Source of the DNA: Ceratodon purpureus
Lineage: Eukaryota; Streptophyta; Bryopsida; Pseudoditrichales; Ditrichaceae
DNA: 64,000 nucleotides
Assembly: GCA_014871385.1 (NCBI GenBank)
Contig: CM026427.1
Span: forward strand, 13,972,430 to 14,036,429
Direction of reading: 5' to 3'
Made by a program: the position numbers and the translations under genes. Below the pieces are notes generated by a model. It had not been told where the DNA came from. It worked only from the letters and a program-made list of their open reading frames with translations, and did no database searches. Below, in pieces: positions 35,863-48,430 of the stretch (position 1 is its first letter; each line of letters opens with the position of its first letter).

Positions 35863-38800
35863 TTATAAACCCCAGGGCTTTTGGCAGTTGCTTGCACAAC
35901 CCACCATGCATTTAAAGTACTGAACAAAACCAGTATCAGTTGGATCTGCAACTTCTCTTTCTCTTCGCTGTAGCACACCCAGAAACTCATCCATGCTAAG
36001 GACCCCATCGGCATCAGTATCAAAAATGTGAAAAATTATATCCACCACTGCATCCGAAATTGGGGCATGGCAAATCTGCAGTTCATGCACAGATGATAGT
36101 TAATTCCAACTAAAAAACTCAAACAGGTACAGTAAGAAGGAGTTCAACAAATGAAGTGACCGAACAAGGCGGTCTAAAGCACGCTTATGTTAATACAATA
36201 GTGCGGAAGAAATTACATTCTCGTTGATCTGCAAACTAAAGGACTGGCAAAGTTAATCAACGTGACTACCACAGACCTTAGCAGCAGCACGCTTAACATC
36301 ATCCTTTGACAACTTTCCCTGAATCTTGCCAAAGCTGGAGATTGCCAATGCCATTACTGGGATCTTCTTTCGCAGGGTGGCAAATTGTATGAACTCCTGC
36401 AACGTATACAATTATATACAATCAAAAAATGGAATAATACGAAGTTATAAGTGAGGTAGATCAGAGGCCCTTCAGCTGAGGACCGAATCCATAGGAACTG
36501 AGAACAAACATCCAGAATAGAGCTGCGTAAACCTAACATTCTTGAAAAGTGCAATGGTTACAACAGATGGGATTGTCCGAAGGATCAGACATAAATAGCC
36601 TCACCTCAATTGTTATTCGCATGTGAGCAAAGTGAGGAATAGTTGCAAGATCCTGAACACGATCTAAGTAGTGATTTATCTTTGACAAGTCTGCAGAGGC
36701 TGTCATTGACAAACCAAAATCTGTAGCTGAGATGGTCCCTTGACCATCAAAGTCGTAATGGGCAAACTCGAGATGAATAATCTGTTGCATGAATTCAAAA
36801 CGTAGTGTCATTTTTAATGACAAATTTGAAGGTTGTGTATATACTCAACACATTGGAAATAGAGACAATTATCAAAAAATTTACATAAGTTTGATACCTC
36901 ACTGTGAAGATCCTTCATAAATTTCTCAAATTGGTCCATCGAAAGTTGGCGCTGTCCATCGCGTCCAAAAAAGAGTTCAACTAAACCAGCATTTTCGACA
37001 TCACCCGACACGTGCAATCCAGTGCGACGACCACCCGAATGAGATCTGCCGAATCGATTTTGATCACGCATCCAAGCCATCACTTTTTTAAATTCCTCCC
37101 TGTCAATCAACCTGTCTCACAGACCACCCGCATTTAATCTGCAGTGTTAGGCGAAAATTTGAAAAGATAAACGGCAGCAATTTAGTATACCGATACTAAA
37201 ATTCAAGAACTGTTTTACAGTAAAACTTCTCATCACTCGGGTGTACCTATTTGGTTAAAATTCCGAGTACAGATCTTTCATATAATTCATATCTCTCAAA
37301 AAAAAACCCAAGGCAAAGACATCGTTCTTTCTTGACATGAGAACTTCTATAATTAATATGCTCTACTTGTTTTTCAAATGAAGTCACTGCTACGAATAAG
37401 GTTCACAGACGGACTGCTGCCTGTATCCAAATACAGATTTTGAAAAACAAATCTCACCCGTTTTCGTTCACGTCAAACATCCGGAAAGTTGCCCTGAAGT
37501 TCTTTTCTGGGATGCTCAATAATGTGATAAAGAAGATGTACCTGAACAGCAGATTGTATATGAGATTTGTTAGCATGGCACATAGACCAACTCAAGACAA
37601 ACTCGCAAGTCATTTCATCTGGTGTGACACAAAAGAGGAGCCAGTACTATCGTCCACTACGTTCACGAAACTTACTCAGGAAATGAAATCATTCCATCCC
37701 CATTGGTGTCGAACAGCATAAAGAACTTTGAGGGAGGACACTTCAATTCTCCTGGGGACCTCTCACCGCCAAGATAACCCTCTCTCACCAGGTGTGAGCC
37801 TGATGGTGGGAAAACTGGAACTATCGCTCTCATCAAATCTCCGGCTGTCATGAAATTCTCATCCTCACGGCGCACTGACGAAAAATAGAAGAAGACCTGA
37901 TATTTATTTGGAGAAACTCAAGAATCAGTAGTTTGAATATAAAAACATAAGATAGCCACGAAAAATGTGGCATAAGAGCATTTATGGAATGTATTATGCA
38001 TTATACACATGGATGTCCCATATAAGAGATCTCATGCACTAAAGAAGGTCGATTAGGTTATTGTTCAACATTCACCTTCTCAGGAGGGCTGCGCATGCGA
38101 AGTCGTCTCTCATAATTGAAAAAAATACGGCGCCTGTACGCCTCTGGAACCAGATCCAACAAAATAAGCAACCCTCCTAAAACGCCAATATGGGATTAAC
38201 AGTTCTGTACAGCATGCTCACATCTCAAACAAAAACCCTTCAATCCAAACAAATCCTTATGAGGAACCCTATCCATGCTAATCGGTGAACAAGGTGCCTT
38301 TTAGGACATGCTTACCAGAATACTGTGAACTCAATGGAAGACATACATCAGCACTCGAAAAAACAAATCCGAAATTAACATACAGAGTCATGCTTATCGG
38401 TACTTTCTTAACCAAAAAGAGAATTAAGCTAATGAGGAGATATGGACAACACCAGCAAGAGAGAGTGAGTGAAGATCAGGGTGGAAGATGGTCAGGGTGG
38501 GAGATGAGACTAACCGCTGAGGAAAAACTTGGGCTGAGCTAGCTTCGATTCGGGAGTTTTCCCCATTGGTGAAAGCAGAGGGCGCTCCAACCCAGCTTCA
38601 CAACAAGCAACTCCATCCGATCGCCCCGAATCCATGGCCACCACACCTGCCATGAAAGCAGCACTCCATGCAGCCAACAAGGCTGGCCTGTTGGCTTCCC
38701 CCGAACTCCCACTTCCGCAGACAGATGAGGCCGCAATCCATCGCGAGCTACTCTCTGCAGGAAGGCTAGACGACCGATTCCAGAAATGTAACAGCGAAGT

Positions 38801-38926
38801 CTCATAACTCGAAGCAACTGCCCTCCGGAGCAAAACCGGAAGATGCCTCGGGAGTATCATGATCTTCTTCCAACTTACCACGAAACGCCCTCTCGCAAGC
38901 GTCCGCCCCCACTGAGATAACTTCAC
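35863..38926 (-). CDS. MICU: mitochondrial calcium uptake protein (MICU), EF-hand regulator
   Basis: Eight exons join in phase to 513 aa: 38926-38515, 38176-38076, 37896-37676, 37541-37458, 37111-36898, 36781-36605, 36396-36277 and 36075-35863. The chosen start gives an Arg-rich N-terminus with no acidic residue in the first 40, a plausible mitochondrial presequence. The conserved block NYERRLRMRSPPEKVF identifies the MICU family. Canonical EF-hand loops are DTNGDGMISFPE (234-245), DVNENGLIDREE (268-279) and DTDADGVLSMDE (462-473); a degenerate one, DFDGQGTISATD, lies at 354-365. The extra loop directly after the first (268-279) is a feature of plant MICU. MICU binds the MCU pore in the intermembrane space and sets its calcium threshold. 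Length fits plant homologues (about 500 aa). All splice junctions are GT-AG and nothing looks broken. Confidence 0.95.
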
Positions 38927-39420
38927 TAACCTCTCACCTCACAAAAACCGCATAACCCAGCATTCGACACTCCATCTTCCCAAAACTCCCACATGGGCAT
39001 CCTCCAATTGACTCGCCCACTCACACCCAATCCAAACACCTCCCCAAAATCCAAAAAAACTCAAAAACAAACACCTAAAACTCAACCCCTAAAAACTCAA
39101 AAAAAAATCTTAAAAACTCTCAAAAACTCCAGAAAAATCCCAAACTCAAAGAAACTCTGCAAGGAAGCTCTTTCACCAGTAAAACTGGAAGCAAACTCAA
39201 CGAACTAAGAACCAAACTGACACAATCCTGACCTGCTCACTACACCACCTCCAGAAACAGCTCAGAGAAACTCCAAAAACAAAACCAGAAAAAATCAGAA
39301 AGAAGTCAGAAAAAGTCAGAAAAAAATCAGAAAAAATTCAGGAAAAATCAGAAAATTTCCAGAAAAATTGTACCAAAATCCTGGAGTTTTGACAGATCAA
39401 AAAAGCGAAATCTTTCGATA
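38927..39420. repeat. A/C-rich upstream region of the MICU gene with CAGAAAAA-type repeats
   Basis: Immediately upstream of the MICU start, 38990-39180 is A/C-rich with many CTCAAAAA-type words, and about 39285-39370 is a degenerate tandem of (G)TCAGAAAAA-type units. On the transcribed strand these are T/G-rich and pyrimidine-rich, as often found in plant 5' leaders and core promoters. It probably holds the leader and promoter; no TATA box can be assigned with confidence. Confidence 0.45.
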
Positions 39421-40484
39421 AGTCGGGGAATTGGGAGTGAAGTGAGCGAGGTTAGGAGGCAGAGACTGGAGTGATGGCTTCATCATAGCTGCTGAAAGGA
39501 GTGAGATAGTGGAGAGTGATGAGTTTTGTTTGAACTGAATAATGCAGACTTTGGTCCTGGAATCCACGTCGGATGGCGTGGACTGGCTGGCAATCACGTC
39601 ATGCGGATGGGTGTCATCGCTGCAGGCTTTTCCGGCTCCCAGGTTCGCCGCCAGTTGGGGTGATTCGCACTCCGGAGGCACGGACTGAGCAGTTCTGGTG
39701 CTTTGGGGGACGGAGTCTGGTCACTCTTGGACGATGTATCAAGTCTTGTTTGAACGGAGTTGTCGATTGTTGTGCTCACATGCAAAGTGTGTGGATTGTG
39801 AGAGACGTGTGGGGAGGTATTTTAATGGTTTTTGAAGGATAGTTGTCCGGACCGGAGCATCTTCGTTTGGATCTTTCTCCTTCCAGGTAAGACTGGGTTG
39901 GACCGGAGGTGCCGCTGCCGGTGGTGGACCGGAGGTTGCTGCCGTGACCTTGGGATGGATCATGGATCTTGGAAGGGGCAGCTAATCTGTGTGCACTGTG
40001 TGTTAGTGGGGAATAGTTTCTTCAGATACTATTATGTTATGACTAAGCACTTGGACGATGACATCATGTTTTGTATGGATCCAAAGTTTCGGTTTGATTG
40101 ACTGGGCTATGGATGTGGAATGGGGGCTTTGTGGTTGTGTTTCTCCTGAACAGTGAACAGTGATTTCATAATGGGTATGAAATGGGAAAATCCATCATGT
40201 AATTAAAACAAGCAGCTGCGTCACGAGAGGTTCTGACCATAGTCTATAGTTGAAAACAAAAGCAGAGTAAATTTGGCGTAGATTGAAGACGGATGTAAAT
40301 AAATTCAAGTCCACTACCTAGTCTTAGTCCACGGCTTACAAATACAAATATAAAACTAATTCTCCTTTTTGAGGGTAAATTTCCTAGTATATAGTGACCA
40401 ATAATTAATGATGGTCAAAATCTAATTAAAGTTTATTTTTCAATTTTGACAATATAATAGTTATAGTTTGAGTTTGATGATCGC
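39421..40484. other. intergenic, no gene seen
   Basis: 39421-40080 is GC-richer than average with overlapping short open frames on both strands, none recognisable. It may be the promoter-proximal part of the MICU intergenic region. AT-rich beyond 40150. Confidence 0.4.
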
Positions 40485-40561
40485 CGAGTCACGAGCTCGT
40501 TGTTGGTTGGTGATAATGTTTGTCTCATATAACTCGTCCGGTTCGAATCCCGATGGACTCG
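40485..40561 (+). tRNA. tRNA-like sequence: pseudogene or SINE head
   Basis: A 77-base unit is bounded by CGAGTC and GACTCG, which pair as a 6-bp acceptor-like stem. It has a consensus pol III B box GGTTCGAATCC at 40540-40550, a near-intact T arm around it, and CTCATAT (CAT anticodon context) in the middle. The A-box region (about TGGTTGGTGAT) and the anticodon stem are degraded, so it is not a working tRNA. A Met-tRNA-derived SINE head or tRNA pseudogene fits best; no second copy in the window decides between them. Confidence 0.35.
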
Positions 40562-41800
40562 TTTGAGCAGATGTAGGGTATGTAGTGACTTGGCACTGCT
40601 AAGTAAGAAATTGCAAGCGGGAAAAGAGTTGTACCAATCAACATCCCACCAAAGAAAATAAATATAAATTAATAAATAGCTTTGGCTACTAAAAACTTTT
40701 TATTTTAGTTAAGGTGATCTTGCAATTGAAGTATCTGTTGGTGATTTTCTAATTCTTTTGTGTAGAAGATGATATGCATAACATATTGGACAGTAATGGT
40801 ATTCATGTTTCTTGAGGTATTTCTTGATACAAAATCAATTAAAGTATATGTTTTTTTTTATTATTTGTCTATAGTTTTATAACTATTTGTTTTTTCCTAT
40901 GACATCTAAAATTATTTTTTATGTTTAAAAATCTTTATAAGTGAACTAAACGTGGTAAACAAAATTGGTTTCAGTTAGCATATTTATATAAACATTAAAT
41001 TTTGATATTGATAAATTTTGTTGTTTGTAGTGAATTATTCAATATTTTCTTTTCGTAAGAAATAATATATGAGGACATTGGATTATTTATTTGTAATATT
41101 GATATATGTTTTTCTTTGTTTATTGACACTTTTTCATATGGTTTGATTTCAAAGTATTATCCCTTGAAGTTTGTGTTTCTTTATTATATGATTGAATATA
41201 TTATGAATGTGATTACGTCGGTCTTTTCGCTTTATCATTATACAAGTGTGTGACCAAAAATTTTAGAAGATGGTATAAGCCATACATGTATTCAATGGTT
41301 TTAGTGCTTAGAACAGAGATATTTGTTAATATGGAATGATTGATGTGCAAGAGTTTTGTAAGCATGAACTATGTGATTTAGGCAATGAAGTTTGTGAGGT
41401 TAGAATTTGAGTAGGACTATTTAATTTCTTGTGTTGAGGAAAGTGGCGCTATCTATTATGAGCTGAGCAATTAATAGTATCATGTATGGAAGATATTTTG
41501 AGTTTTAGGTGAATATACAGCTAAATATTCCACAATCTAAACCAAGATTTTAGTGCATGAATGATTCTATTCTAACTAGATTTGGTATGTTTAGTATGTA
41601 CAGATATTTTGTTTACGTGTATTTAAAAGAGTGTTTTAGTGGTGTATATTCTTAAATGTACTAGAGTGTAGATATACATTTATAAAGTGTAAAAGTATAT
41701 ATATCGTTTTTTGTGTGTCTCTTTCATATGTGTAGGAGAGTGTTGGAGTTGTAGAAGAGCAGTGTAGAGACGTTGGCATTTGCTTACAATTTGCATAGTG
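40562..41800. other. AT-rich spacer, no gene seen
   Basis: Very AT-rich, with no coding region and no recognisable repeat ends. It could include the tail of a SINE starting at 40485, but no poly-A or short tandem tail is clear. Confidence 0.35.
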
Positions 41801-41810
41801 TTTGTTGATC

Positions 41811-42700
41811 ATGGCAGGGGTTGTAGTTATAGATTTAGACAAAGTGACCAGTGCTTCATCAAGTTCATCTTCTGATTCGATTGTGTCTAGAAAACGTGGA
41901 GCAGTACATGGAACAAGTTATGCTTCTATTCAATCTTTGAAAGGAAGAATGTTGATGAGAGTGATGAGTGTAGTTTGCGGCGTATTTGTCGTTGTTTAAA
42001 ACATCTAAGTTCTACAATATGGCATGGAAGTCTTCAAAATGATGCAAGTGCATTAGTGATAGTTTTGAAGGTCGGTTCTATTTTGCCTCGTGGTCCAAAG
42101 TATCTATTTGAGGGATGTTTTGAAGGTTTAAATGTGGACCAAGTGACACATCATGTTACAAAAGATGGTATTGGTCATCATCGATGGTTGGAGAGACCTA
42201 TGCATCATGTTTGGAAACTAGACAGAGCCTTCTTTTATCACCACCATTCTGCAAAGGATTTTGGAGTTTGTAAAATTTGGTTTTGAGGAGGTGAAAGATT
42301 ATCAAAAAGTAGAGGTATTGTCATCTGAAGATCAATTTTTTAAGCTTGATTTATCCACTGGAGCTAACATCATTGCAAATCAAGGCCATGAAGAAGTTAC
42401 ACCATTGTTGCCTAAGGGGAAAGTGGTTTGCCCAAGTCTTCTTTCTAGCATGGTTGTTTGAAAAAAGATGTTTTTGCTCTTGTTCGGGTTTTGAAAAGGG
42501 GTGCTTAAGTGGCCCAATGTTTCTATACGAAGGTTGCTATGAAGGTTTAAACAAAGAACAACTAATCGACAGGGTTATCAAAAATGGTGATGGACATCAT
42601 CGATGATTAAAAGGTCCATTAAAGCTTGTGCAGAGAAAAGATATTGGAACTTATGTTACAACTGTAGTATATAAGGTATTGGAGTTTATAGAATTAGAAT
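41811..42700 (+). pseudogene. broken gene with an internally duplicated unrecognised domain
   Basis: A first open stretch (41811-41999, MAGVVVIDLDKVTSASSSSS...) is followed in another frame by 41975-42286 and then 42346-42606. The latter two carry the same motif: YLFEGCFEGLNVDQVTHHV then KDGIGHHRWLERP, and FLYEGCYEGLNKEQLIDRV then KNGDGHHR-LKGP, where the second has a stop at the W position. Both copies are preceded by a Pro/Gly segment (LPRGPKYL, LSGPMFL). The repeat spacing is about 430 bases. Frame changes between blocks could be indels or missed introns. The GCxEGLNxxQ...V.K.G.GHHRWL signature is not one I recognise. Low-GC codon use resembles the transposon genes of the window more than the host genes. 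Confidence 0.45.
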
Positions 42701-42847
42701 GTTGATAGTTTAGAGAATCAACTACCATAACATAAATTTAGATATCAAAGTTTGAGTTATGGATAGTAGTTGAAGTGTGATATGTTAAGTTGGTATGTTC
42801 CTTGCCATGAAACTTATAGATTATATTTTGTAATTATTTGGATATGA

Positions 42848-42850
<3 letters not shown>

Positions 42851-42916
<66 letters not shown>
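42851..42916. repeat. TA microsatellite
   Basis: An almost pure TA run of about 66 bases, 150-250 bases downstream of the duplicated-domain pseudogene. Confidence 0.9.
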
Positions 42917-42922
<6 letters not shown>

Positions 42923-43424
42923 AGATATGATCACCGTTTACAATCTAGTATCTCCAATTTTAGCTACCATGATTTTTGTTTGCACTACTATGATTTTTTG
43001 TCTACATTAATATGGTTTGTTTGATATATCTCAAAGTTGTCCTCAAATTAAAAATAAATTAAGGTTTCACAGCTAACAAATTTATTTTTGTTTAAAGAGT
43101 ATATTCTTGAAGACAACAACTTTTCTATTTTTTGCTAAAAACAAGAACTCTATTAATTGTACACACGTAACATCACATGATTACAACATTGGTTATTAAA
43201 TTATCAATTGGAAACTGTGACCAATCATATATTCACCAGTATGTTATAAAACAATTAAGACTTATCATCTTGCATGTATATTTGTTTTATTTGTTTGTAG
43301 TTTTTTGTATCATTTTTAAAATAAAATAGTACTAAAAATTTTGCTTTAAAAATTATCTAATTTTATTTGGTAAAGATTTATGACAAATATAAGAGTGCGG
43401 TATCTCTTGCTAAGAACATCTAAA

Positions 43425-43720
43425 GTTTAAAATATTCTCTGGTGTAAATGAAGACCATTTGCGAGAGTATTGCACTTCAAAAGCTGGGCGAGCAAATTTT
43501 TGTAGTATTGCGACGGGTATTGTTAGGCAAAGGTTTAGTGAGTAGTTTTTGCTGAGTCGCGAGGAATACTGCCTAACAATACTCCTCGCCAACAACTTTC
43601 AAATATTAAATTGCTCCCTGGTCCAAATGAAGAGCACCGGCGAGGGGTATTGCTCATCAAAGGTTTGACGAGCAATTTTTTACACTGTCGCGAGGGGTAT
43701 TGCCTAACATTATAACTTTG
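43425..43720. repeat. duplicated about 180-bp unit with internal hairpin
   Basis: Two diverged units start near 43428 and 43606. They share GGTSYAAATGAAGA, GCGAGRGGTATTGC, RGCGAGCAATTTTT-like words and GTATTG(C/T)YTAACA. Between them GTATTGTTAGGCA (43517-43529) pairs perfectly with TGCCTAACAATAC (43570-43582). The CG-containing GCGAG words stand out in an AT-rich background. Likely part of a MITE or satellite family. Confidence 0.5.
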
Positions 43721-45220
43721 TAATACTATGTTATATAATTAACTTTTACCACTTAGATTAGTTACTTCGTGACATGTATGATTGATTAATAAGGTATTTT
43801 TTTATTGTAAATTTACTTTTCGCTTAATATGAAATTATATAATAGATTGATATTATTTTTTATATAAAATATTAATTAGTGTTTTAATGTTTTTATATAA
43901 AATTTTGAATGTTTTTAATTAAATACAATATTTATTGTACTTATTCATAGAAATATGGTTGTTTATCATATATGTATTTTTATTACATTTTTAATAATTT
44001 TAAAACATTGATAATATTTTATATCCTAAAGTTGTTTTAAAACAAAAGTGGATTTTCAAGGTTTTTGATTAATCTAGATGATGTATCAATGTTTATAACT
44101 TTATTTCTTCATGTCAATAAACATGAAAAATTCAAAGAATTTTGGTAAAAGCCAATTTTTTTAATTTTTAATTTTTTTGAAACAAATGGAGCAATTTTAA
44201 AAAACCAATTTCCACTAGTAGAAGACATTAGCTTTAGAAATTACGATAGTTTTTAGTATTAGGATAGAATTGAAGCAGCTTAAACGGAATACTTTTTAAA
44301 TTTTTATTCCGGATTGTTTATTATGAAAAACATTTTAAAACAAATTTATATAAAAAATGCAACTTGTCAATGAGTTGAATTAGAGCAATATCAATTTTGT
44401 AAGTATGCGCTTCAAAGTTTGACTAAAAAAGATTTTGGAAGCCTGAAAAGAATTTTTGCATTTTTTTCAATGTTACAATTTCACAAATAAAATAATCAAT
44501 TTTTAAATTTTGGTATACTAATAATGTATCAAGTCAATTTTAAAATTCAACAATTGAATTTATCAAAAAATGCTTCGGTAAAGTCTTAGTAGACTTAAAG
44601 TGGTTAAAGTCGATATTGATAGTTTGGCAAAAAATTAACAAAAAACTTTAAGTGTGAAAACCACGAACATTATGTAAAGCAATAATTACAACATTTTAAA
44701 ATATAATCAATTTCTATATGATGTTTGGAAATAACAAGCCCATATAATTACAAATAAAAATTGGTATTTAAAAATAATATATTAAAAAATAAAACACAAA
44801 AGATATCAGTATCTAAAATGTATTTTCTGGTTACAAACTTGTTCATTATCTAAAGACTCTTGACTCTTAGTACTCTCGGAATCTGTAGAATCACCACTCC
44901 CATCTCCATATGGTTCTTCTTGTAGGCATCACATGCCACCTCAATATGAGCCCTCATTGTGATATATTCCATTTGATACAGTGAATTTCACAAGTGTAAA
45001 TAATCTTTGATCCATTTTGTTTTCCCATCTGAAACAGTGCATAATACCTATCAAACAATGTAATCAATGAATTATTGAAATATATATTAAAAAAAATGAT
45101 GATATTAAATTCTTAAAAAAATAAAATCATTTGTATTTATAAAATTAAAGTAAAAACAATGATTGAAATTACATACCTTTTAAGAATGACTTTCATTCGA
45201 TGTCATTTAAATATCTACTC
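43721..45220. other. AT-rich spacer, no gene seen
   Basis: Extremely AT-rich. No coding region, RNA gene or recognisable repeat ends. Confidence 0.4.
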
Positions 45221-45222
45221 AG

Positions 45223-45900
45223 TTAAACCTCTTTAAAACTTCTCATTCTTCTCCTAGTTTTTTGTGCCAAAATAACTTTTGATTTTTTTTTTACTCTTTT
45301 GTTGCATCTTGGCACTTGCAACACAAGATTTGAAAAAGATTGATTACACTGAAAAAAAATCACACTTTTGCAAATCCATAGTACCTTCTCCAACTTGAGA
45401 CATGACCAAAAACTTTTGCAACTTGCCTTCATTTTTCACCACAAAAAGTAAAATAGGACATTCTATAGAGAAGGTTGTACATTTGTCTTCTCCTCCAAAA
45501 GTGCCTACGAAATCTCTGCTTTCTTCTTTCAAAACACATTTCTTGCTCTCTTGAAAGGATTAGATATCACAGCAAAATTCATTTTTTTTTAATTTACCAA
45601 TTTTTTTTTCTGTCAATCTCCTGGGCCTAGTGGTGGTCTACCTACTTTGAAGTTTTATACATAAAGGCCATGATGATTTTTCAAGTGACCATTCAAATTT
45701 TTTTTATGCTTCCAAGGTCAAAATTTCTAGAAATTACTTTGAATGGAAGCAATACATCTTAATGACTTCTGTTTGTTGTTCTTGTCCATAATTCAATGCT
45801 CGTTCTCAACAGTTTTGCCATACTGTCCTTCATAATCAGACTCTTCTTCAACCCCCTGCTCTTGCACCCTTGACCATGTCATGGTATCTAAAATCAAACA
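45223..45900 (-). pseudogene. scraps of a degraded coding sequence
   Basis: Minus-strand frames give protein-like pieces in different frames: EQGVEEESDYEGQYGKTVENE near 45860-45800, NLNGHLKNHHGLYV near 45700-45655 (His spacing faintly like a zinc finger), then SRDFVGTFGGEDKCTTFSIE (45523-45464) and QVPRCNKRVKKKSKVILAQ (45318-45262). Their order and shared orientation suggest one old gene, probably of transposon origin. No family can be named. Confidence 0.25.
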
Positions 45901-46468
45901 AACAATTTACGATTATCACAAAATAATAACAACATAAAGATTATAATCATTAAAAACTATAACAATTTTGAAAAATATTATAATAATAAAATACAAGCCA
46001 TGTACCATAAATCCTAGACCTTACAACACCCATACCCCATCCCCACCCCCCCTCACCTACCCCTCTCCTCTCCTCCCCCCCTCCCTCTCCTCTGCAATTT
46101 TAAACATTGAAATCTGATTACTCATAATTATACACATCCTCTATTCTCAATAATATTAAAATATGATTCATACAAAAACAATGTGCAATCATCAACCCTA
46201 GGCTCCACAAATTAATCCAATTCCTTTTAGGTTGCACAAACATGTTGAGATCTTTCTACTTTTAATTCCAAGAATTTTCTAATCAGAAATTGCACTGAAA
46301 TTTTTTCCAAGTCTTCCATGAAAAATATAATACAATCAACCATGTCTCCCAACCCGTCTCCTGACCGCCCTCTCCCAACCACCATGTCCCCACTTCCTTG
46401 TCCTGACGACCCTCTTCCCGCCCTCACATGAACCGCTCCTCGCTGTCTCCGGCCTCAGCCCTTCTTCC

Positions 46469-46580
46469 CGCAAGCTCTCCCCGTCTGCTCATGTCCCGCC
46501 TCCGGCCCCAGCCCCTCTCCCCGCAAGCTCTCCCCGTCTGCTCATGTCCCGCCTCTGCTCCCTCCAGCCCTCGCCTTCGC
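46469..46580. repeat. 53-bp tandem repeat in a GC-rich island
   Basis: CGCAAGCTCTCCCCGTCTGC begins at 46469 and again at 46522, giving two near-identical units in a C-rich island (about 46330-46660) that contrasts sharply with its AT-rich surroundings. The island is open on both strands, but the encoded sequences are low-complexity and follow from the repeat, so no gene is called. Confidence 0.6.
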
Positions 46581-46680
46581 TTGCCTTCAAACTCTGTTCG
46601 GAGAAGCGCAGGGCAACCCCCGGCCACACTGCTCACTTTGCCCAGTCACTTGCCTAGTCACCTTGCCCTAGATGAATAAT

Positions 46681-48316
46681 GGTTAAGTGGATGGACATTT
46701 TTAGTTGAATGAAATACTTTTGATGTTATAGCATTTAGTACAAAAAAAAAATGTCCCTGCAACGCTTCTTCCTACGGTCAGAACCTACAAAGCATTGTGT
46801 TGGTTCTTGCTAGTGTTGACACAATGTGATTTATGCCCAATGCTCTAAATATGTTAATAGAAATTTATTCAATCAAATATATGATTACTTGATTTTTGAA
46901 AATTTACAAAAATATATCTAATAAAATTTTGCTTTGGTTAATACATGGTATATATGCTTACAAATAACTCTTTTTTAAAGAAGCTTTAATGCTTGTATCA
47001 AATGCCTTATTTGCAAGGCATTTGAATTTAATAGGTATATGATTTTGTCTACATCATAGATGCAAAAAAAATTATATACAAATTTCTTTGAAAAATCACT
47101 AGACTATTACTTTATCAATCAAATTTAGATATTACGTTGTAATGATGGCAAGCATCATCCTTCAATAAAAATCCACATTAGAAACTTTGTCCAAGTTATC
47201 TAATTATTATTTTGCAACTGCAAAAACCGGAGATGCTACTCAAACTAAGTGTAAACTTGACATCCTTTGAGTACGCATGCTTCCATAAAATTGTAGTTTT
47301 TAAGCTATTTGTGCAAAAACTATATAAATTTTGGATATTCTATAGTTTTTTAGTTTATTTTAAATTAATAATTCAGAATATAAAAATTAATATAGATTTT
47401 TTTTAAAGATATTTAGAAATGTTTTCAAATCTTAAAAAAAAACTAATAAATCAATAAATAACTTTCAAAATTGCATTGGAACTATGATGGAATGCAACCT
47501 CCGTAAATATGAACTTAAATCTCACCACTTATATTGTAATGAATTTTTTTACTTAAAAACTTTACAATTAAAATTGACAACATTAAATACAACATTTATA
47601 ATACGAAATAATATTAAAACAAAGGATGCCAAAATTATCAAAATGAAAAAATCCATATACAGTACATATATCACTTCTCAAATTACAATTCGGACACCAA
47701 ATTAGATTAAGGTTTAGAATTGGACTAAACAATATACTAAACATTTGTAACATTCCAGAATAAAAGTCTAATTTGTCTACTACTACTGGTTTGGAAAAAT
47801 ACGACACAAATACTCTAATACATTTTGTTTCTATTAACAACTTAAAACACAAAGGACAATAAAAATACTAGACTCGTGAAACATGTTAGGATGCTTTCAA
47901 TTACAATACCAATTTAAACGTAGCCAAGTAAAGATTCAATTTGGTATTAAAAAAATTCACGTTCTTGATTCTAAAATTTTCTTCATTTGGATATTTAAAA
48001 TATTCAAAGAACAAAGACATCAACCATGGAAACCAACTTACTTTTTTTTCTCTACTTTTGTGCTTCTTCTCTTAGCTTGAAATGTGCTTGTAATGAGCCA
48101 TCTACAATTAGACTTAAAGGAGACAACAAAATAGGAAACGTAAAGGTCTAGATTGTGACATACTTGATTATACTCGTTTGTTGGTGGCAGTGCGTGCTTC
48201 ATGTGCCTATGTCTTTATAAAAACCTCCACACTACTCACCATTGGAGACTATATCTTCAACGCAACCTTGTAACAAGAAGAAAATGATTTATTAGAATTA
48301 GGCAATAGATAATGAT
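46681..48316. other. AT-rich spacer, no gene seen
   Basis: No coding or RNA gene is recognisable. The open frames are the short chance frames expected in AT-rich DNA. Confidence 0.4.
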
Positions 48317-48430
48317 AAAAGAAGATGTCTATAATAAAAGAATATGCCTATAAGAAAAGAAGATGCTTAAGATATAAGATGATGTCTAAAATAAAAGAAG
48401 ATGCATAAAATAAAAAAAGATGCCACCTTG
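48317..48430. repeat. 19-bp minisatellite
   Basis: Five full units and part of a sixth of consensus AAAAGAAGATGYCTAWAAT, with exact 19-base spacing of GATG. Just beyond, at about 48570-48655, a TACAATTTTTTT...ACAATGGAAATCTT segment is directly repeated with a 50-odd-base period. Confidence 0.75.

Noticed and set aside
43425-43720. CRISPR-like array
   Set aside because: Only two diverged units without regular spacers, in a plant nuclear genome.
46424-46679. GC-rich open frames on both strands
   Set aside because: Low-complexity products of a 53-bp tandem repeat; neither strand shows a domain.
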